A stretch of DNA of 64,000 nt from Hydrogenophaga palleronii NBRC 102513 (GCF_001571225.1 NZ_BCTJ01000025.1:1-64000), one strand, 5' to 3'. Numbered from the stretch's first letter, positions 45,255 to 54,704 are shown. Numbers and translations: made by a program. Notes: generated by a model from the sequence alone, not told the origin.

Positions 45255-45913
45255 CCGCCCAACAACGCACCGTCTCCCTCATCGTCGCCCTCGTGGTGGC
45301 GGCCTTCGCGCTCGGCGCCTTCCTGTACCAGAAGCAGGTGCGGGATTCGCAGATGGAAAAAGTGGCCCAGCAGGACGGCCGGCTGGTGCGCATGCACTCG
45401 CCGGTGTTCGGCCCGCAAGGCGCGCCGGTGACCCTGGTGGAGTTCTTCGATCCCGCCTGCGAAACCTGCCGCGCCTTCTACCCGGTGGTGAAAGACCTGC
45501 TGGCGAAGTACCCGAACGACCTGCGTCTGGTGATCCGCTACGCGCCGTTCCACCAGGGTTCGGACCACGTGGTGAAGCTGCTGGAAGCGTCCAAGCGGCA
45601 GAACAAGTACACCGAGGTGCTCGAAGCCGTGCTGGCCGCGCAGCCCCAGTGGGCCGACCACGGTCGTCCCGACATCGCCCTGGCGTTCAATGCGGCCAAG
45701 GCGGCCGGGCTGGACATCGAGCAGGCGATTGCCGACGCCCAGCGGCCCGAGGTGGCGGCCGTGCTGCAGCAGGACGTGGAAGACCTCACCGCACTGGAAG
45801 TGACCCGGACCCCGACCTTCTTCGTCAATGGCCGCGGCCTGCCGAGCTTCGGCCGGGAGCAACTCAACGCCCTGGTGGCGGAAGAAGTCGCCAAGGCCCG
45901 ACAACAGAACTGA
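45251..45913 (+). CDS. DsbA-family thiol oxidoreductase (BdbD-like), membrane-anchored
   Basis: 220-aa thioredoxin-fold protein with one N-terminal membrane segment (VSLIVALVVAAFALGAFLY). The active site is CETC (FFDPACETCRAFYPVVKDLL), and the cis-Pro region is VTRTPTFFVNGRGL. It is coupled to the DsbB/BdbC gene by ATGA, so the two form a dedicated redox pair outside the cytoplasm. Their neighbourhood suggests a link to metal or thiol stress. Confidence 0.88.
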   Translation: MTAQQRTVSLIVALVVAAFALGAFLYQKQVRDSQMEKVAQQDGRLVRMHSPVFGPQGAPVTLVEFFDPACETCRAFYPVVKDLLAKYPNDLRLVIRYAPFHQGSDHVVKLLEASKRQNKYTEVLEAVLAAQPQWADHGRPDIALAFNAAKAAGLDIEQAIADAQRPEVAAVLQQDVEDLTALEVTRTPTFFVNGRGLPSFGREQLNALVAEEVAKARQQN

Positions 45914-45935
45914 GGTGGAACCGGCCGCAGCGCCC

Positions 45936-46262
45936 TCAGGCCTTGGGCACGTAGGCGCTGCACCAACCCTGGGCCGCCACGCTCTTGCCCGGAAAGATGC
46001 CGCAGGCGCCAGCCCCGTCGCCGGCGCGCCCGCTGTAGAGATGGCAACCGGCGCAACGCTGGCGGGGGTTGTGCTGCGGGAACTTGCGGGCGTCCACCTT
46101 CTGGGTGTCGGCGATGTAGCCCAGGGCGGCGGCGGTGGCGTCTTTCTCGCTCACCATCACCACCTGGGCCGACGCGCCCCCGGCCCACAGCAGCGCGCTG
46201 CCGGTGGCGGCCGCAGCAGCGGCGTGGCGCAGGAATTCACGGCGGTCGGTGGGCTTGTTCAT
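45936..46262 (-). CDS. High-potential iron-sulfur protein (HiPIP)
   Basis: 108-aa periplasmic electron carrier. A Tat signal (DRREFLRHAAAAAATGSALLWAGGASA) exports it folded. Four cysteines of the [4Fe-4S] cluster are visible: two in RCAGCHLYSG, one in GACGIFPG and one in GWCSAYV. HiPIPs carry electrons to oxidases or reaction centres. It is convergent with the DsbA-like gene and divergent from hpnD. Confidence 0.9.
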   Translation of the reverse strand: MNKPTDRREFLRHAAAAAATGSALLWAGGASAQVVMVSEKDATAAALGYIADTQKVDARKFPQHNPRQRCAGCHLYSGRAGDGAGACGIFPGKSVAAQGWCSAYVPKA

Positions 46263-46358
46263 GGGGCGCTCTCGTGGGCACTTCGTGGGGGAAAGCATCC
46301 TACACCCGGGCACCGGCGCGCGGTGCGTACACTCACCCCCCATACCGTTTCTCCCCGC

Positions 46359-47225
46359 ATGAGCCCACAAGACTACGTCCAGCAAAAGGCCGCCGCCTCG
46401 GGCAGCAGCTTCTACTACGCTTTCCTCTTCCTGCCCGCCGAGCGCCGCGCCGCCATCACCGCCTTCTACGCCTTCTGCCGCGAGGTCGACGATGTGGTGG
46501 ACGAGGTCAGCGACCCGGCCGTGGCGCAGAGCAAGCTCGCCTGGTGGCGCCGCGAGGTGGTGCAGTCGTACGCGGGCGAAGCCAGCCACCCCGTGATGCG
46601 TGCGCTGATGCCGCTTGCCGGCACCTACGGCATCGAATCGCGCCACCTCACCGCCGTCATCGACGGCTGCCAGATGGATCTGGAGCAGAACCGGTACCTC
46701 GATTTCGCCAACCTGCAGCGCTACTGCCACCTGGTGGCCGGCGTAGTGGGCGAGGTGGCCGCGCGCATCTTCGGTCAGACACAGGTTGCCACCACCCAGT
46801 ACGCGCACCACCTGGGCCTGGCGTTCCAGCTCACCAACATCATTCGCGACGTCGGGGAAGACGCCACGCGCGGGCGCATCTACCTGCCGGTCAACGAGCT
46901 GCAGAGCTTCAACGTCAAGGCCCATGAGCTGCTGCAGCGCGGTGCCGCACCGGGCACCGACACGGCCGATTTCCAGCGCCGCTTCACCGCCCTCATGCAG
47001 TTCCAGTGCACCCGCGCACTGCAGACCTACGACGAAGCCCTGGCCCTGCTGCCCGACGCCGACCGGCGCGCACAGAAACCCGGCCTGATGATGGCCAGCA
47101 TCTACCGCACACTACTGCAGGAAATTGCGGACGACCCGCTGGCGGTGCTCACGCAGCGCGTGAGCCTGACGCCGTTGCGCAAGTTCTGGCTGGCCTGGAA
47201 GGTCCAGGCCCTGGGCCGCCTGTGA
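46359..47225 (+). CDS. hpnD: Presqualene diphosphate synthase HpnD
   Basis: 288-aa squalene/phytoene synthase-type enzyme that joins two farnesyl diphosphates to presqualene diphosphate, the first step in hopanoid-precursor synthesis. Aspartate-rich motifs are CREVDDVVDE and NIIRDVGEDATRGRIYLP, and FLPAERRAAITAFYAFCR is a family segment. It lies 49 bp upstream of hpnE. An hpnC gene, usually adjacent, is absent. Confidence 0.92.
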   Translation: MSPQDYVQQKAAASGSSFYYAFLFLPAERRAAITAFYAFCREVDDVVDEVSDPAVAQSKLAWWRREVVQSYAGEASHPVMRALMPLAGTYGIESRHLTAVIDGCQMDLEQNRYLDFANLQRYCHLVAGVVGEVAARIFGQTQVATTQYAHHLGLAFQLTNIIRDVGEDATRGRIYLPVNELQSFNVKAHELLQRGAAPGTDTADFQRRFTALMQFQCTRALQTYDEALALLPDADRRAQKPGLMMASIYRTLLQEIADDPLAVLTQRVSLTPLRKFWLAWKVQALGRL

Positions 47226-47274
47226 GCCCGCTGGCACACCCCAGCCGCGCCCTGCGTCTGCACCGGAGCCGCCC

Positions 47275-48651
47275 ATGCTGAAGCTGGCCGTGGTCGGCGC
47301 CGGCTGGGCCGGCATGGCCGCCGCAGTGGAAGCCGCCTCGCGCGGTGCCGAGGTCACGGTGTTCGAGGCCGCGCGCACGCTGGGTGGCCGCGCCCGCGCC
47401 CTGCCCGCCATCCTGCCGGACGGCTCCACCGCTGCGCTGGACAACGGCCAGCACATCCTGATCGGCGCCTACGCCAACTGCCTGGCCTTGATGCAGAAGG
47501 TCGGCATCGACCTGTCGCAAGCCCTGCTCAGCCTGCCCCTGTCACTGCCCCATGCGGACGGCTCCGGCCTGCACACACCTTCCTGGGCCATCGGCTGGCC
47601 CGCGCCGCTGGACGCGCTTGCCGCCATCGCCACCACACGCGGCTGGCGCTGGCGCGAGCGGCTGGCGCTGGTGGGCACTTCGTTGCGCTGGCGCCGGCAA
47701 GGCTTCAACTGCGACCCGCAGTTCACGGTGGCCGAGCTGTGCGCAGACCTGCCGGTGCGCGTGCAGCAGGAGCTGATCGAGCCCCTGTGCGTATCGGCCC
47801 TGAACACGCCGATGGTGAACGCCAGTGCGGCGGTGTTCCTGACCGTGCTGCGCGACGCGCTGTTCGGCCCCGGGGTGGCCGGCTTCAGCGGCTCCAGCCT
47901 GCTGCTGCCACGCACCGACCTGTCACAGCTGTTCCCCGACGCCGCCGCGCGCTGGCTGCAGCAACAGGACGGCAGTACCGGCACGAGCCGTTTGCGCATC
48001 GGCACCCGCGTGAGCATGCTGCGGCCGCAGGGCGCGCAATGGGTGCTGGGGCACGAAGACGGCGAAGACGTGTTTGACGCCGTGATCTGGGCCACCGCCG
48101 CGAGCCCGGCCGAAAAGACCGTGCGCCAGGCCGCCGACGCCTGCGACGACGCCACCGGCGCGGTGCTCATGGCCTGGGCCCGTTCGGCACGGGCCCTGAA
48201 CCACACCGCCATCAGCACCGTGTACGCCTGGTCGGCCGACGCCCGCCTGCCTGCTCCCATGCTGGCACTGCGCGCCGAACCCGCAGGCGGTGCCCCGGCA
48301 CCCGCCCAGTTCGTGTTCGACCGCGGCCAGCTCAACCCGCTGGACCGCTCCGCGCAAGGCCTGCTGGCCTTCGTGATCAGCGCCAGCAGCGACGACCGCG
48401 ACACGCTGCAGGCGCAGGTGCTGGAGCAGGCCGCCCGCCAGCTCGGGCTGCACGGCCTGCAGCCGGTGCAGACCGTGGTGGAAAAGCGCGCCACCTTTGC
48501 CTGCACCCCCGGCCTGGTGCGGCCCGCGCAGGCCATCACCCAAGGCCTGTGGGCCGCCGGCGACTACGTGGAAGGCCCCTACCCCGCCACGCTCGAAGGC
48601 GCGGTGCGCAGTGGCCTGGCGGCGGCGCGCAGCGCCACCCCCGCACCCTGA
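47275..48651 (+). CDS. hpnE: Hydroxysqualene dehydroxylase HpnE
   Basis: 458-aa FAD-dependent amine-oxidase-fold protein that converts hydroxysqualene to squalene in the HpnCDE route. The FAD motif is LAVVGAGWAGMAAAVEAASRGAEVTVFEAARTLGGRAR; the C-terminal GLWAAGDYVEGPYPATLEGAVRSGLAAA completes the FAD site. It follows hpnD closely. No squalene-hopene cyclase gene is in view. Confidence 0.92.
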   Translation: MLKLAVVGAGWAGMAAAVEAASRGAEVTVFEAARTLGGRARALPAILPDGSTAALDNGQHILIGAYANCLALMQKVGIDLSQALLSLPLSLPHADGSGLHTPSWAIGWPAPLDALAAIATTRGWRWRERLALVGTSLRWRRQGFNCDPQFTVAELCADLPVRVQQELIEPLCVSALNTPMVNASAAVFLTVLRDALFGPGVAGFSGSSLLLPRTDLSQLFPDAAARWLQQQDGSTGTSRLRIGTRVSMLRPQGAQWVLGHEDGEDVFDAVIWATAASPAEKTVRQAADACDDATGAVLMAWARSARALNHTAISTVYAWSADARLPAPMLALRAEPAGGAPAPAQFVFDRGQLNPLDRSAQGLLAFVISASSDDRDTLQAQVLEQAARQLGLHGLQPVQTVVEKRATFACTPGLVRPAQAITQGLWAAGDYVEGPYPATLEGAVRSGLAAARSATPAP

Positions 48652-48739
48652 TCTCACATTGGGCGGAACCTCTGGGGCCCGGGGTGTTCACACGGGGTGA
48701 CATTTGTTTCACCCCTCAGAAAAGAAGGAGCCTTTGCGG

Positions 48740-49201
48740 ATGAACGCCACCCACCCCGCCCGACAACTCATCGCTGCCGTCGGCCTGTGCCTGCTGGCAC
48801 TGGGCAGCAGCGCGGCGCAAGCGCAGAACATGGTCAGCGTCAGCGGCAGCACGCTCAACATGCGCGACGGCCCGGGCACCAACGCGGCCGTGCTGTGGGA
48901 ACTCAAGCGCGGTTACCCGCTGCAGATCACCGAGCGCCGCGGCAGCTGGGTCAAGGTGCGTGACTTCGAGGGCGACACCGGCTGGGTGGCGCGCTCGCTC
49001 ACCGGCAACGCGCCGCACCATGTGGTCAAGTCCAAGGTCGCCAACATCCGCAGCGGCCCGGGCACGCAGCACCGTGTGGTCGGCAAGGCCGAATACGGTG
49101 ACCTGCTGCGCACGCGCGAAAAACGCGCCGACTGGGTGCGTGTGGAGCGCGAAGGCGGCGTGGGCGGCTGGATCTCCAGGCAGCTGCTCTGGGGCTGGTG
49201 A
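48740..49201 (+). CDS. Exported protein with two bacterial SH3 domains
   Basis: 153-aa periplasmic protein. The signal peptide is about 29 residues (ALGSSAAQAQ). Two SH3b domains follow: residues about 30-85 (VSVSGSTLNMRDGPGTNAAVLWELKRGYPL) and 92-150 (KVANIRSGPGTQHRVVGKAEYGDLL). Such proteins often bind peptidoglycan. The start ATG 48740 has AAGAAGGAG 9 bp upstream; a start 36 bp earlier is unlikely. Confidence 0.87.
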   Translation: MNATHPARQLIAAVGLCLLALGSSAAQAQNMVSVSGSTLNMRDGPGTNAAVLWELKRGYPLQITERRGSWVKVRDFEGDTGWVARSLTGNAPHHVVKSKVANIRSGPGTQHRVVGKAEYGDLLRTREKRADWVRVEREGGVGGWISRQLLWGW

Positions 49202-49284
49202 GCACGGCAACCCCGGGCTGAAAAAGCCTCTTCAACCACACCGCGGAGCCCCCTACGGGAGGAACGCGAAACGCTGCGGCAGAG

Positions 49285-49965
49285 TCAGGTCTGCGACCAC
49301 TGCCGCAGCAGGTTGTGGTACACACCCGTCAAACGCTTGAGTGACGGATGCCCCGGCGTGTCCAGCGCCAGTTGCTGGATCGCGCCATCAAGCTCCAGCA
49401 TCAAAGCGCGCTGGGCATCGTCACGCACCAGGCTCTGCACCCAGAAGAACGAGGCCAGCCGCACGCCGCGCGTGACCGGTGTGACGTGGTGCAGGCTGCT
49501 GCCCGGGTACACGACCATGTCGCCGGCCGGCAGCTTCACGCTGTGTTCGCCGTAGGTGTCCTCCACCGTGAGCTCACCGCCGTCGTATTCATCTGGATCG
49601 CTCAGGAACAGCGTGGCCGAGAGGTCGCTGCGCACGCGGTGCGGCGTGCCGGGCACGCTGAACACGGCCGCGTCCACGTGCGGGCCATAGGTGCCGCCGC
49701 CCTCGTAGCGGTTGAAGCGCGGTGGCAGCACCTTCAGCGGCAAGGCGCCCGAGAGAAACAGCGGGTGGCGTCCCAGCGCCTGCAGCACCAGATCGCCCAA
49801 CTCCCTGGAGGCGGGTGCGTCTTCAGACAGCTGCAGGTTGTTCTTCACCTGCGAGGCCAGATGCCCGGCGGTGGCGCGGCCGTCGGTCCAGTCGGCCTGG
49901 GCCAGCCGTTCGCGGAAGTGCCGCACCTGTTCGGCGGTCAGAACCTGGGGAATGGTGATCATCAT
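49285..49965 (-). CDS. PKHD-type Fe(II)/2-oxoglutarate hydroxylase, PiuC/YbiX-like
   Basis: 226-aa hydroxylase of the PiuC/YbiX family, commonly encoded beside catecholate-siderophore receptors such as Fiu/PiuA. Iron ligands are in GPHVDAAV (H, D) and [12 protein letters not shown] (H), with Arg in [10 protein letters not shown]. The start [14 protein letters not shown] at 49965 matches the family. It is divergent from the TonB receptor gene with a Fur-box-like sequence between them, so both are probably iron-repressed. Confidence 0.88.
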   Translation of the reverse strand: MMITIPQVLTAEQVRHFRERLAQADWTDGRATAGHLASQVKNNLQLSEDAPASRELGDLVLQALGRHPLFLSGALPLKVLPPRFNRYEGGGTYGPHVDAAVFSVPGTPHRVRSDLSATLFLSDPDEYDGGELTVEDTYGEHSVKLPAGDMVVYPGSSLHHVTPVTRGVRLASFFWVQSLVRDDAQRALMLELDGAIQQLALDTPGHPSLKRLTGVYHNLLRQWSQT

Positions 49966-50046
49966 GTCGGGGGCTTTCCTGTGGCTGGGTGGCGGCAACC
50001 GCAAGTCTATGCCCTGCAAAACACAAAGGTTTACGTGGTTTACAAG

Positions 50047-50065
50047 GCAAATGAGATTGATTAAC
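50047..50065. promoter_or_regulatory. Candidate Fur box
   Basis: GCAAATGAGATTGATTAAC matches the 19-bp Fur consensus GATAATGATAATCATTATC at about 13 of 19 positions. It is in the AT-rich gap between the hydroxylase (-) and TonB receptor (+) genes, where iron control is expected. Confidence 0.5.
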
Positions 50066-50165
50066 ATCCGTCTTAAGGTTTCCGTAATTATCAGGAAACC
50101 GTCATGTCACGGTGGCCCTGTCAGGCCGCCGTTTTTTTGCCCCAAACCTCCAGGAAACCTTTTCC

Positions 50166-52457
50166 ATGTCCGCTCCAGACCGTCGTCGCCTGCGCCTGAC
50201 CCCCCTTTCCACCGCGCTCTGTGGCGCCCTGGTGGCACTGGCAGCGGCACCCGTTCATGCACAAGGCACCTCCCCTGCCGCCACCCTGTCGACCGTCACC
50301 GTGACCGCGTCGCCCGAGGGCGAGGTGTCGTCGCCCAAGGCCACCTCGGCCGCCATCGACACGCCGCAGACGATCAACGTCATCCCGCAAGAGGTGTTCA
50401 ACGAACAGGGCGCCCGCAACCTCACCGATGTGCTGCGCAACACGCCCGGCATCAGCTTCAATGCGGGTGAGAACGGCTTCGGCTCCAACAACAACAACTT
50501 CAGCCTGCGCGGCTTCGACACCAGCGGCAGCGTGTTCGTCGACGGCGTGCGCGATTCCGGCAACTTCGCGCGCGACTCGTTCAACCTGGAGCAGGTGGAA
50601 GTGATCAAGGGCCCATCGGCCGACAACGGCCGCGGCGGTGCAGGTGGCTACGTCAACCTGGAAACCAAGACACCCAAGGCCGAGAACTTCACCACCGGCA
50701 GCGTGGGCCTGGGCATTGACCAGTACGACTCGAAGAACCGCCTGCGCGGCACGCTGGACCTGAACCGCCAGTTCTCCGAAAGCGGCGCGGTGCGCCTGAA
50801 CCTGCTGGTGGAAGACAGCGGTGTCGCCGGCCGCCAGCACGCCAAACAAAGCAGCATCGGCCTGGCGCCCTCGGTGGCGTTCGGCCTGAACACGCCCACG
50901 CAGGTTTCGCTCTCGTGGCAACACATCAAGCAGGACGACCGGCCCGACTGGGGCGTGCCGGCTGCCATGGTGAAGGGCACGGCGCGTTACGACCCGTCCT
51001 TGGCCGGCATCAAGCGCGACACCTACTTCGGCGTGCTGGGCGACAGCGACAAGGTGACATCCGACGCCCTGACGGCGCGCGTCGAACACCGCTTCTCGCC
51101 CACGCTCAAGCTCACCAACCAGACCCGCTGGTCGCTCACCGACCGCGAGGCCTACTTCACGCTGCCGCACACCTACACGCCTGCAACGCAGATGCTGCGC
51201 ACGGACCGCGCGGGTTACTCACGCAAGAACACCTCGCTGACCAACCTGACCAACATCAGCAACCAGTTCACCACCGGCAGCCTGCGCCACAACCTGGCCA
51301 CCGGCGTGGAGCTGACCTGGGAGGACGCGAAGAGCGGCCGCTACCCGGACGCCACCATCGGCAACATCAGCGTCTTCAACCCCGATCCCACCCGCCACCC
51401 GGGCGGCGCCATCGCGCCCACCCAGACCGGCCGGGTCAAGATCGACACCGTGGCGGTGTACGCCTATGACACGATCGAATTCGATCCGAAATGGCAGCTC
51501 ACCGGCGGCTTGCGCGTGGAGCGCTACAAGGTCCAGATGTCGAGCCGCACGATTGCGGGCGCATCGCAGGGTGCCATGGACGGTTATGAGCGCAGCGAGA
51601 CCTCGGTCGGCGGCAAGCTCGGCGTGGTCTACAAGCCGGTGCAGAACGCCAGCGTCTACGCCTCCTACGGCCAGTCGGCCGTGCCACCGGGCTCCTGGCT
51701 GTCCACCCCGGACAACAGCCGCGTTGGAGACAACGCCTTCCCGGGCTGGGACGGCCAGAACTACCAGAACGCCAAGGAACAGAAGCTGACCAACCTCGAA
51801 CTCGGCACCAAGTGGGAGTTCTTCGACAACAAGCTGAGCACCACGGCAGCGATCTTCCGCACCGAGCGCAAGAACGTTGCGATGCGCTCGGCTGGAGGCG
51901 GTGTGCCCAGTGGTTATGGCGAGCAAACCGTGCAGGGTATCGAACTGGGTGTTTCGGGCAATGTGACCAGCGCCTGGGCCATCTACGGCGGCCTGGTGCT
52001 GCTCAACAGCGAACGCCGCCACAACGCGGCGGTGGACGCCGCCTTGAGCAGCGACTACGGCACCGGCGGTGCGGCGAACCCCGACTACACCGCAGTGACG
52101 TCCACCAACGGCGACGAGCTGGCGTTCACGCCCAAGGCCACGCTCAACCTCTGGACCACCTACCGCCTGAACAACGGCCTCACCCTGGGTGGTGGCCTGC
52201 AGCACGTGGGCAGTTCGTGGGTGGGCCGGCCCGACACCGCCGACCGTGTGATCCCCAACGGCAAGGGCGGCAAGGTGCCGAGCTACACCGTGTTCAACCT
52301 GATGGCCTCGTATGAGCTGACGCAGAACGTGCGCCTGCGCCTGAACATCGACAACGTCACCGACAAGACCTACGCCTCGTCGCTGAACTGGGGTGCCCAG
52401 CGCGCCTTCCTGGGTGCGCCCCGCACCTTCCTGGTCAGCGCGGACTTCCGTTTCTGA
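50166..52457 (+). CDS. TonB-dependent siderophore receptor (Fiu/PiuA-like)
   Basis: 763-aa outer-membrane receptor. The signal peptide ends at APVHAQ (residue 33). A likely TonB box is STVTVTAS near 40-48. The plug domain follows (TPQTINVIPQEVFNEQGARNLTDVLRNTPGISF, IKGPSADNGRGGAGGYVNLETK), then the 22-strand barrel ending in Phe (RTFLVSADFRF). It imports ferric catecholate-type siderophores, judged from the adjoining PiuC-like gene. Confidence 0.92.
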   Translation: MSAPDRRRLRLTPLSTALCGALVALAAAPVHAQGTSPAATLSTVTVTASPEGEVSSPKATSAAIDTPQTINVIPQEVFNEQGARNLTDVLRNTPGISFNAGENGFGSNNNNFSLRGFDTSGSVFVDGVRDSGNFARDSFNLEQVEVIKGPSADNGRGGAGGYVNLETKTPKAENFTTGSVGLGIDQYDSKNRLRGTLDLNRQFSESGAVRLNLLVEDSGVAGRQHAKQSSIGLAPSVAFGLNTPTQVSLSWQHIKQDDRPDWGVPAAMVKGTARYDPSLAGIKRDTYFGVLGDSDKVTSDALTARVEHRFSPTLKLTNQTRWSLTDREAYFTLPHTYTPATQMLRTDRAGYSRKNTSLTNLTNISNQFTTGSLRHNLATGVELTWEDAKSGRYPDATIGNISVFNPDPTRHPGGAIAPTQTGRVKIDTVAVYAYDTIEFDPKWQLTGGLRVERYKVQMSSRTIAGASQGAMDGYERSETSVGGKLGVVYKPVQNASVYASYGQSAVPPGSWLSTPDNSRVGDNAFPGWDGQNYQNAKEQKLTNLELGTKWEFFDNKLSTTAAIFRTERKNVAMRSAGGGVPSGYGEQTVQGIELGVSGNVTSAWAIYGGLVLLNSERRHNAAVDAALSSDYGTGGAANPDYTAVTSTNGDELAFTPKATLNLWTTYRLNNGLTLGGGLQHVGSSWVGRPDTADRVIPNGKGGKVPSYTVFNLMASYELTQNVRLRLNIDNVTDKTYASSLNWGAQRAFLGAPRTFLVSADFRF

Positions 52458-52534
52458 TCGGCCTCTGACTGGCCTCTGACCCGCGCGCCTTCACACGAAG
52501 GCCGCGGGGCACGGTGCGCTCGGGTTCGCCGGCT

Positions 52535-53251
52535 TCAGCCGAGCTGACGGCGCAGCGTGTGCAGATCGGCCACGGTGGTGTGGGGCTGCAGCGGTGCAAG
52601 CTCCCACGCATCGCCGCTGCGGTTGAGCCAGGCGGCCTGCATGCCGGCACCGAGCGCGCCCACCACGTCCAGCTGGGCGTCGTCACCAATGTGCAGCACC
52701 TCGTGCGCACGCACACCCGCGGCCTCGGCGGCGGCGTGGAAGATGCGCGGATCGGGCTTGCCGACGCCAAACAGCTGCGCGCTCAACGCGCCCTTGAAGT
52801 GTTCGCCAATGCCCACTCGGTGCACATCGGCATTGCCGTTGGACAAGGCGATCACGGGGTAACGCTGCGCCAGCCATTCGAGCGTGGGCAAGGCGTCCTC
52901 GAACAGCTCGACGCGCTGGCGCTCGGCAAAGAACACATCAAACGCCGCTTCGGCCAGCGCCGGGTCGTCGCCCGCGCGCTGCAGGACCAGGCGGATCGAT
53001 TCGCGCCGCAGCGCACTCAGGTCGTGCGCCAGATCGGGCCGCAGCGTGTGCATCTGGTTGCGCACCTCGCGCAGCGCCACCGGATCACCCCACTGCGCGG
53101 CAGTGGCCGGCGCGTGTGTCGCCAGCCAGGTGGACAGGGAGGCTTCGGCGCGCGCGATGATGGGCCAGATCGGCCACAGCGTGTCGTCCAGATCGATGGT
53201 GATGGCGCGGATGCGGGCCACATCCAGCGCCGTGGTGAGGGGGGTATTCAT
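52535..53251 (-). CDS. HAD-family hydrolase (phosphatase)
   Basis: 238-aa HAD-superfamily phosphatase. Motif I is TIDLDDTLWP, motif II is ALSNGN, Lys is in GKPDPRIF, and motif IV is HIGDDAQLDVVGA. The helical cap is inserted between motifs I and II. Start ATG 53251 gives a normal N-terminus; one 21 bp upstream would overlap the divergent ferrochelatase start. The substrate is unknown. Confidence 0.85.
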   Translation of the reverse strand: MNTPLTTALDVARIRAITIDLDDTLWPIWPIIARAEASLSTWLATHAPATAAQWGDPVALREVRNQMHTLRPDLAHDLSALRRESIRLVLQRAGDDPALAEAAFDVFFAERQRVELFEDALPTLEWLAQRYPVIALSNGNADVHRVGIGEHFKGALSAQLFGVGKPDPRIFHAAAEAAGVRAHEVLHIGDDAQLDVVGALGAGMQAAWLNRSGDAWELAPLQPHTTVADLHTLRRQLG

Positions 53252-53270
53252 GTCTGCGGGAGAATAGCGC

Positions 53271-54365
53271 ATGCCCTTTCGCCCCGAACCGACGATCCCC
53301 CATGGCCAGGCCGCGCGCACGGCCATCGTGTACTGCAACCTCGGCACACCCGACGAAGCCACCGCCCCGGCGTTGCGCCGCTACCTGGCCGAGTTCCTGG
53401 CCGATCCGCGTGTGGTGGAAATCCCGCGCCTGCTGTGGCTGCCGATCCTGCACGGCATCATCCTGCGCACGCGGCCGGCCAAGTCGGCCGCCAAGTACGC
53501 CAGCATCTGGACACCCGAAGGTTCGCCGCTGAAGGTGTGGACCGAGAAGCAGGCCACGCTGCTGCGCGGTTACCTGGGTGAGCGCGGGCACCAGGTCACG
53601 GTGCGCCACGCCATGCGTTATGGCAACCCCTCCATCGCAGCCGTGCTCGACGAACTCAAGGCCGAGGGCGTGACGCGCGTGCTGGTGCTGCCGGCCTACC
53701 CGCAGTACAGCGGCACCACCACAGCCAGCGTGATCGACGCGGTGACGGCCTGGTCACGCGACGTGCGCCACCTGCCCGAGTTCCGCTTCGTCAACCGCTA
53801 CCACGACGACCCCGGCTACATCCAGGCGCTGGCGCGCCGGGTGCGCGCGCACTGGATGGCGCAAGGCGGCCCGGGCGAGCACCTGGTGATGAGTTTTCAC
53901 GGCGTGCCCGAACGCACCCTGCACCTGGGCGACCCGTATCACTGCGAATGCCGCGTGACCGCCCGCCTGCTGGCGGAACAACTGGGACTGCCGGCGGAGC
54001 GCTACACCCTCACCTTCCAGTCGCGCTTCGGCAAGGCCAAGTGGCTTGAGCCCTACACCGAACCCACCCTGGTCGCCATGGCGAAAAGGGGCGTGAAGAG
54101 CGTGGATCTGCTGTGCCCCGGCTTCACCAGCGACTGCCTGGAAACGCTGGAAGAAATCAACATGGAAGCGCGTGAGGCTTTCCTGCATGCTGGCGGCGAG
54201 CGCTTCGAGTACATCCCCTGCGTGAACGACACGCCGGAATGGATCCGCGCCCTGACCGACCTGGCCGAGCGGCACCTGCAAGGCTGGCCGACGAAGCACG
54301 CCAACAACCCGATGGCCCTGCAGGCCAGCCGCGAACGCGCGCTGGCGCTGGGCGCGAAGCAGTAA
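53271..54365 (+). CDS. hemH: Ferrochelatase
   Basis: 364-aa enzyme that inserts Fe(II) into protoporphyrin IX, the last step of haem synthesis. Motifs: IVYCNLGTPD at the N-terminus, MRYGNPSIAAVLDEL, the catalytic His region SFHGVPERTL, and LCPGFTSDCLETLEEI. Length fits the family. It is divergent from the HAD hydrolase with almost no gap, so the two promoters overlap the opposing genes. Confidence 0.95.
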   Translation: MPFRPEPTIPHGQAARTAIVYCNLGTPDEATAPALRRYLAEFLADPRVVEIPRLLWLPILHGIILRTRPAKSAAKYASIWTPEGSPLKVWTEKQATLLRGYLGERGHQVTVRHAMRYGNPSIAAVLDELKAEGVTRVLVLPAYPQYSGTTTASVIDAVTAWSRDVRHLPEFRFVNRYHDDPGYIQALARRVRAHWMAQGGPGEHLVMSFHGVPERTLHLGDPYHCECRVTARLLAEQLGLPAERYTLTFQSRFGKAKWLEPYTEPTLVAMAKRGVKSVDLLCPGFTSDCLETLEEINMEAREAFLHAGGERFEYIPCVNDTPEWIRALTDLAERHLQGWPTKHANNPMALQASRERALALGAKQ

Positions 54366-54404
54366 GACCAAACCCGGCCTCGACCCGGGCAGAGCTCCGG
54401 CATA

Positions 54405-54437
54405 TATGAAACGTATATACTTCGAATACGTTTCATA
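54405..54437. promoter_or_regulatory. Palindromic operator of the ParD-like/MetAP pair
   Basis: TATGAAACGTAT (54405-54416) and ATACGTTTCATA (54426-54437) are a perfect 12-bp inverted repeat with a 9-bp spacer, so half-sites are two helical turns apart. It lies just upstream of the antitoxin-like gene and includes TATA-rich promoter sequence. Autoregulation by the ParD-like protein is likely. Confidence 0.75.
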
Positions 54438-54449
54438 CAGAGGTAAGCC

Positions 54450-54704
54450 ATGGGCATTGTCAAGATTTCGGACCTGATGCACGAGAACCTGCGGGTGGCA
54501 GGCAGCGCGCTGAGCCGCTCCATCAACGCGCAGGCCGAACACTGGCTGCGCATCGGCATGCTGGCCGAAATGCACCCGGACATGGACCACCGCGAGATCT
54601 GCCAGCTGCTGGTGCGCGCCGAACTGGCGGGCGGCCTGGACATCGGCGTGGCGTCCACCGCGATCGCCAGCAAGCCGCGCACGGCCTCGACGGGCAAACA
54701 CTAG
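54450..54704 (+). CDS. ParD-like antitoxin / DNA-binding protein
   Basis: 84-aa protein of the ParD-like antitoxin family. A ribbon-helix-helix-type N-terminus (GIVKISDLMHENLRVAGSALSRSINAQAEHWLRIGML) is followed by a short tail. Its gene stop shares one base with the following aminopeptidase start (TAGTG), where a toxin gene would normally be. A perfect inverted repeat precedes it. Whether the pair acts as a toxin-antitoxin module is not known. Confidence 0.8.
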   Translation: MGIVKISDLMHENLRVAGSALSRSINAQAEHWLRIGMLAEMHPDMDHREICQLLVRAELAGGLDIGVASTAIASKPRTASTGKH

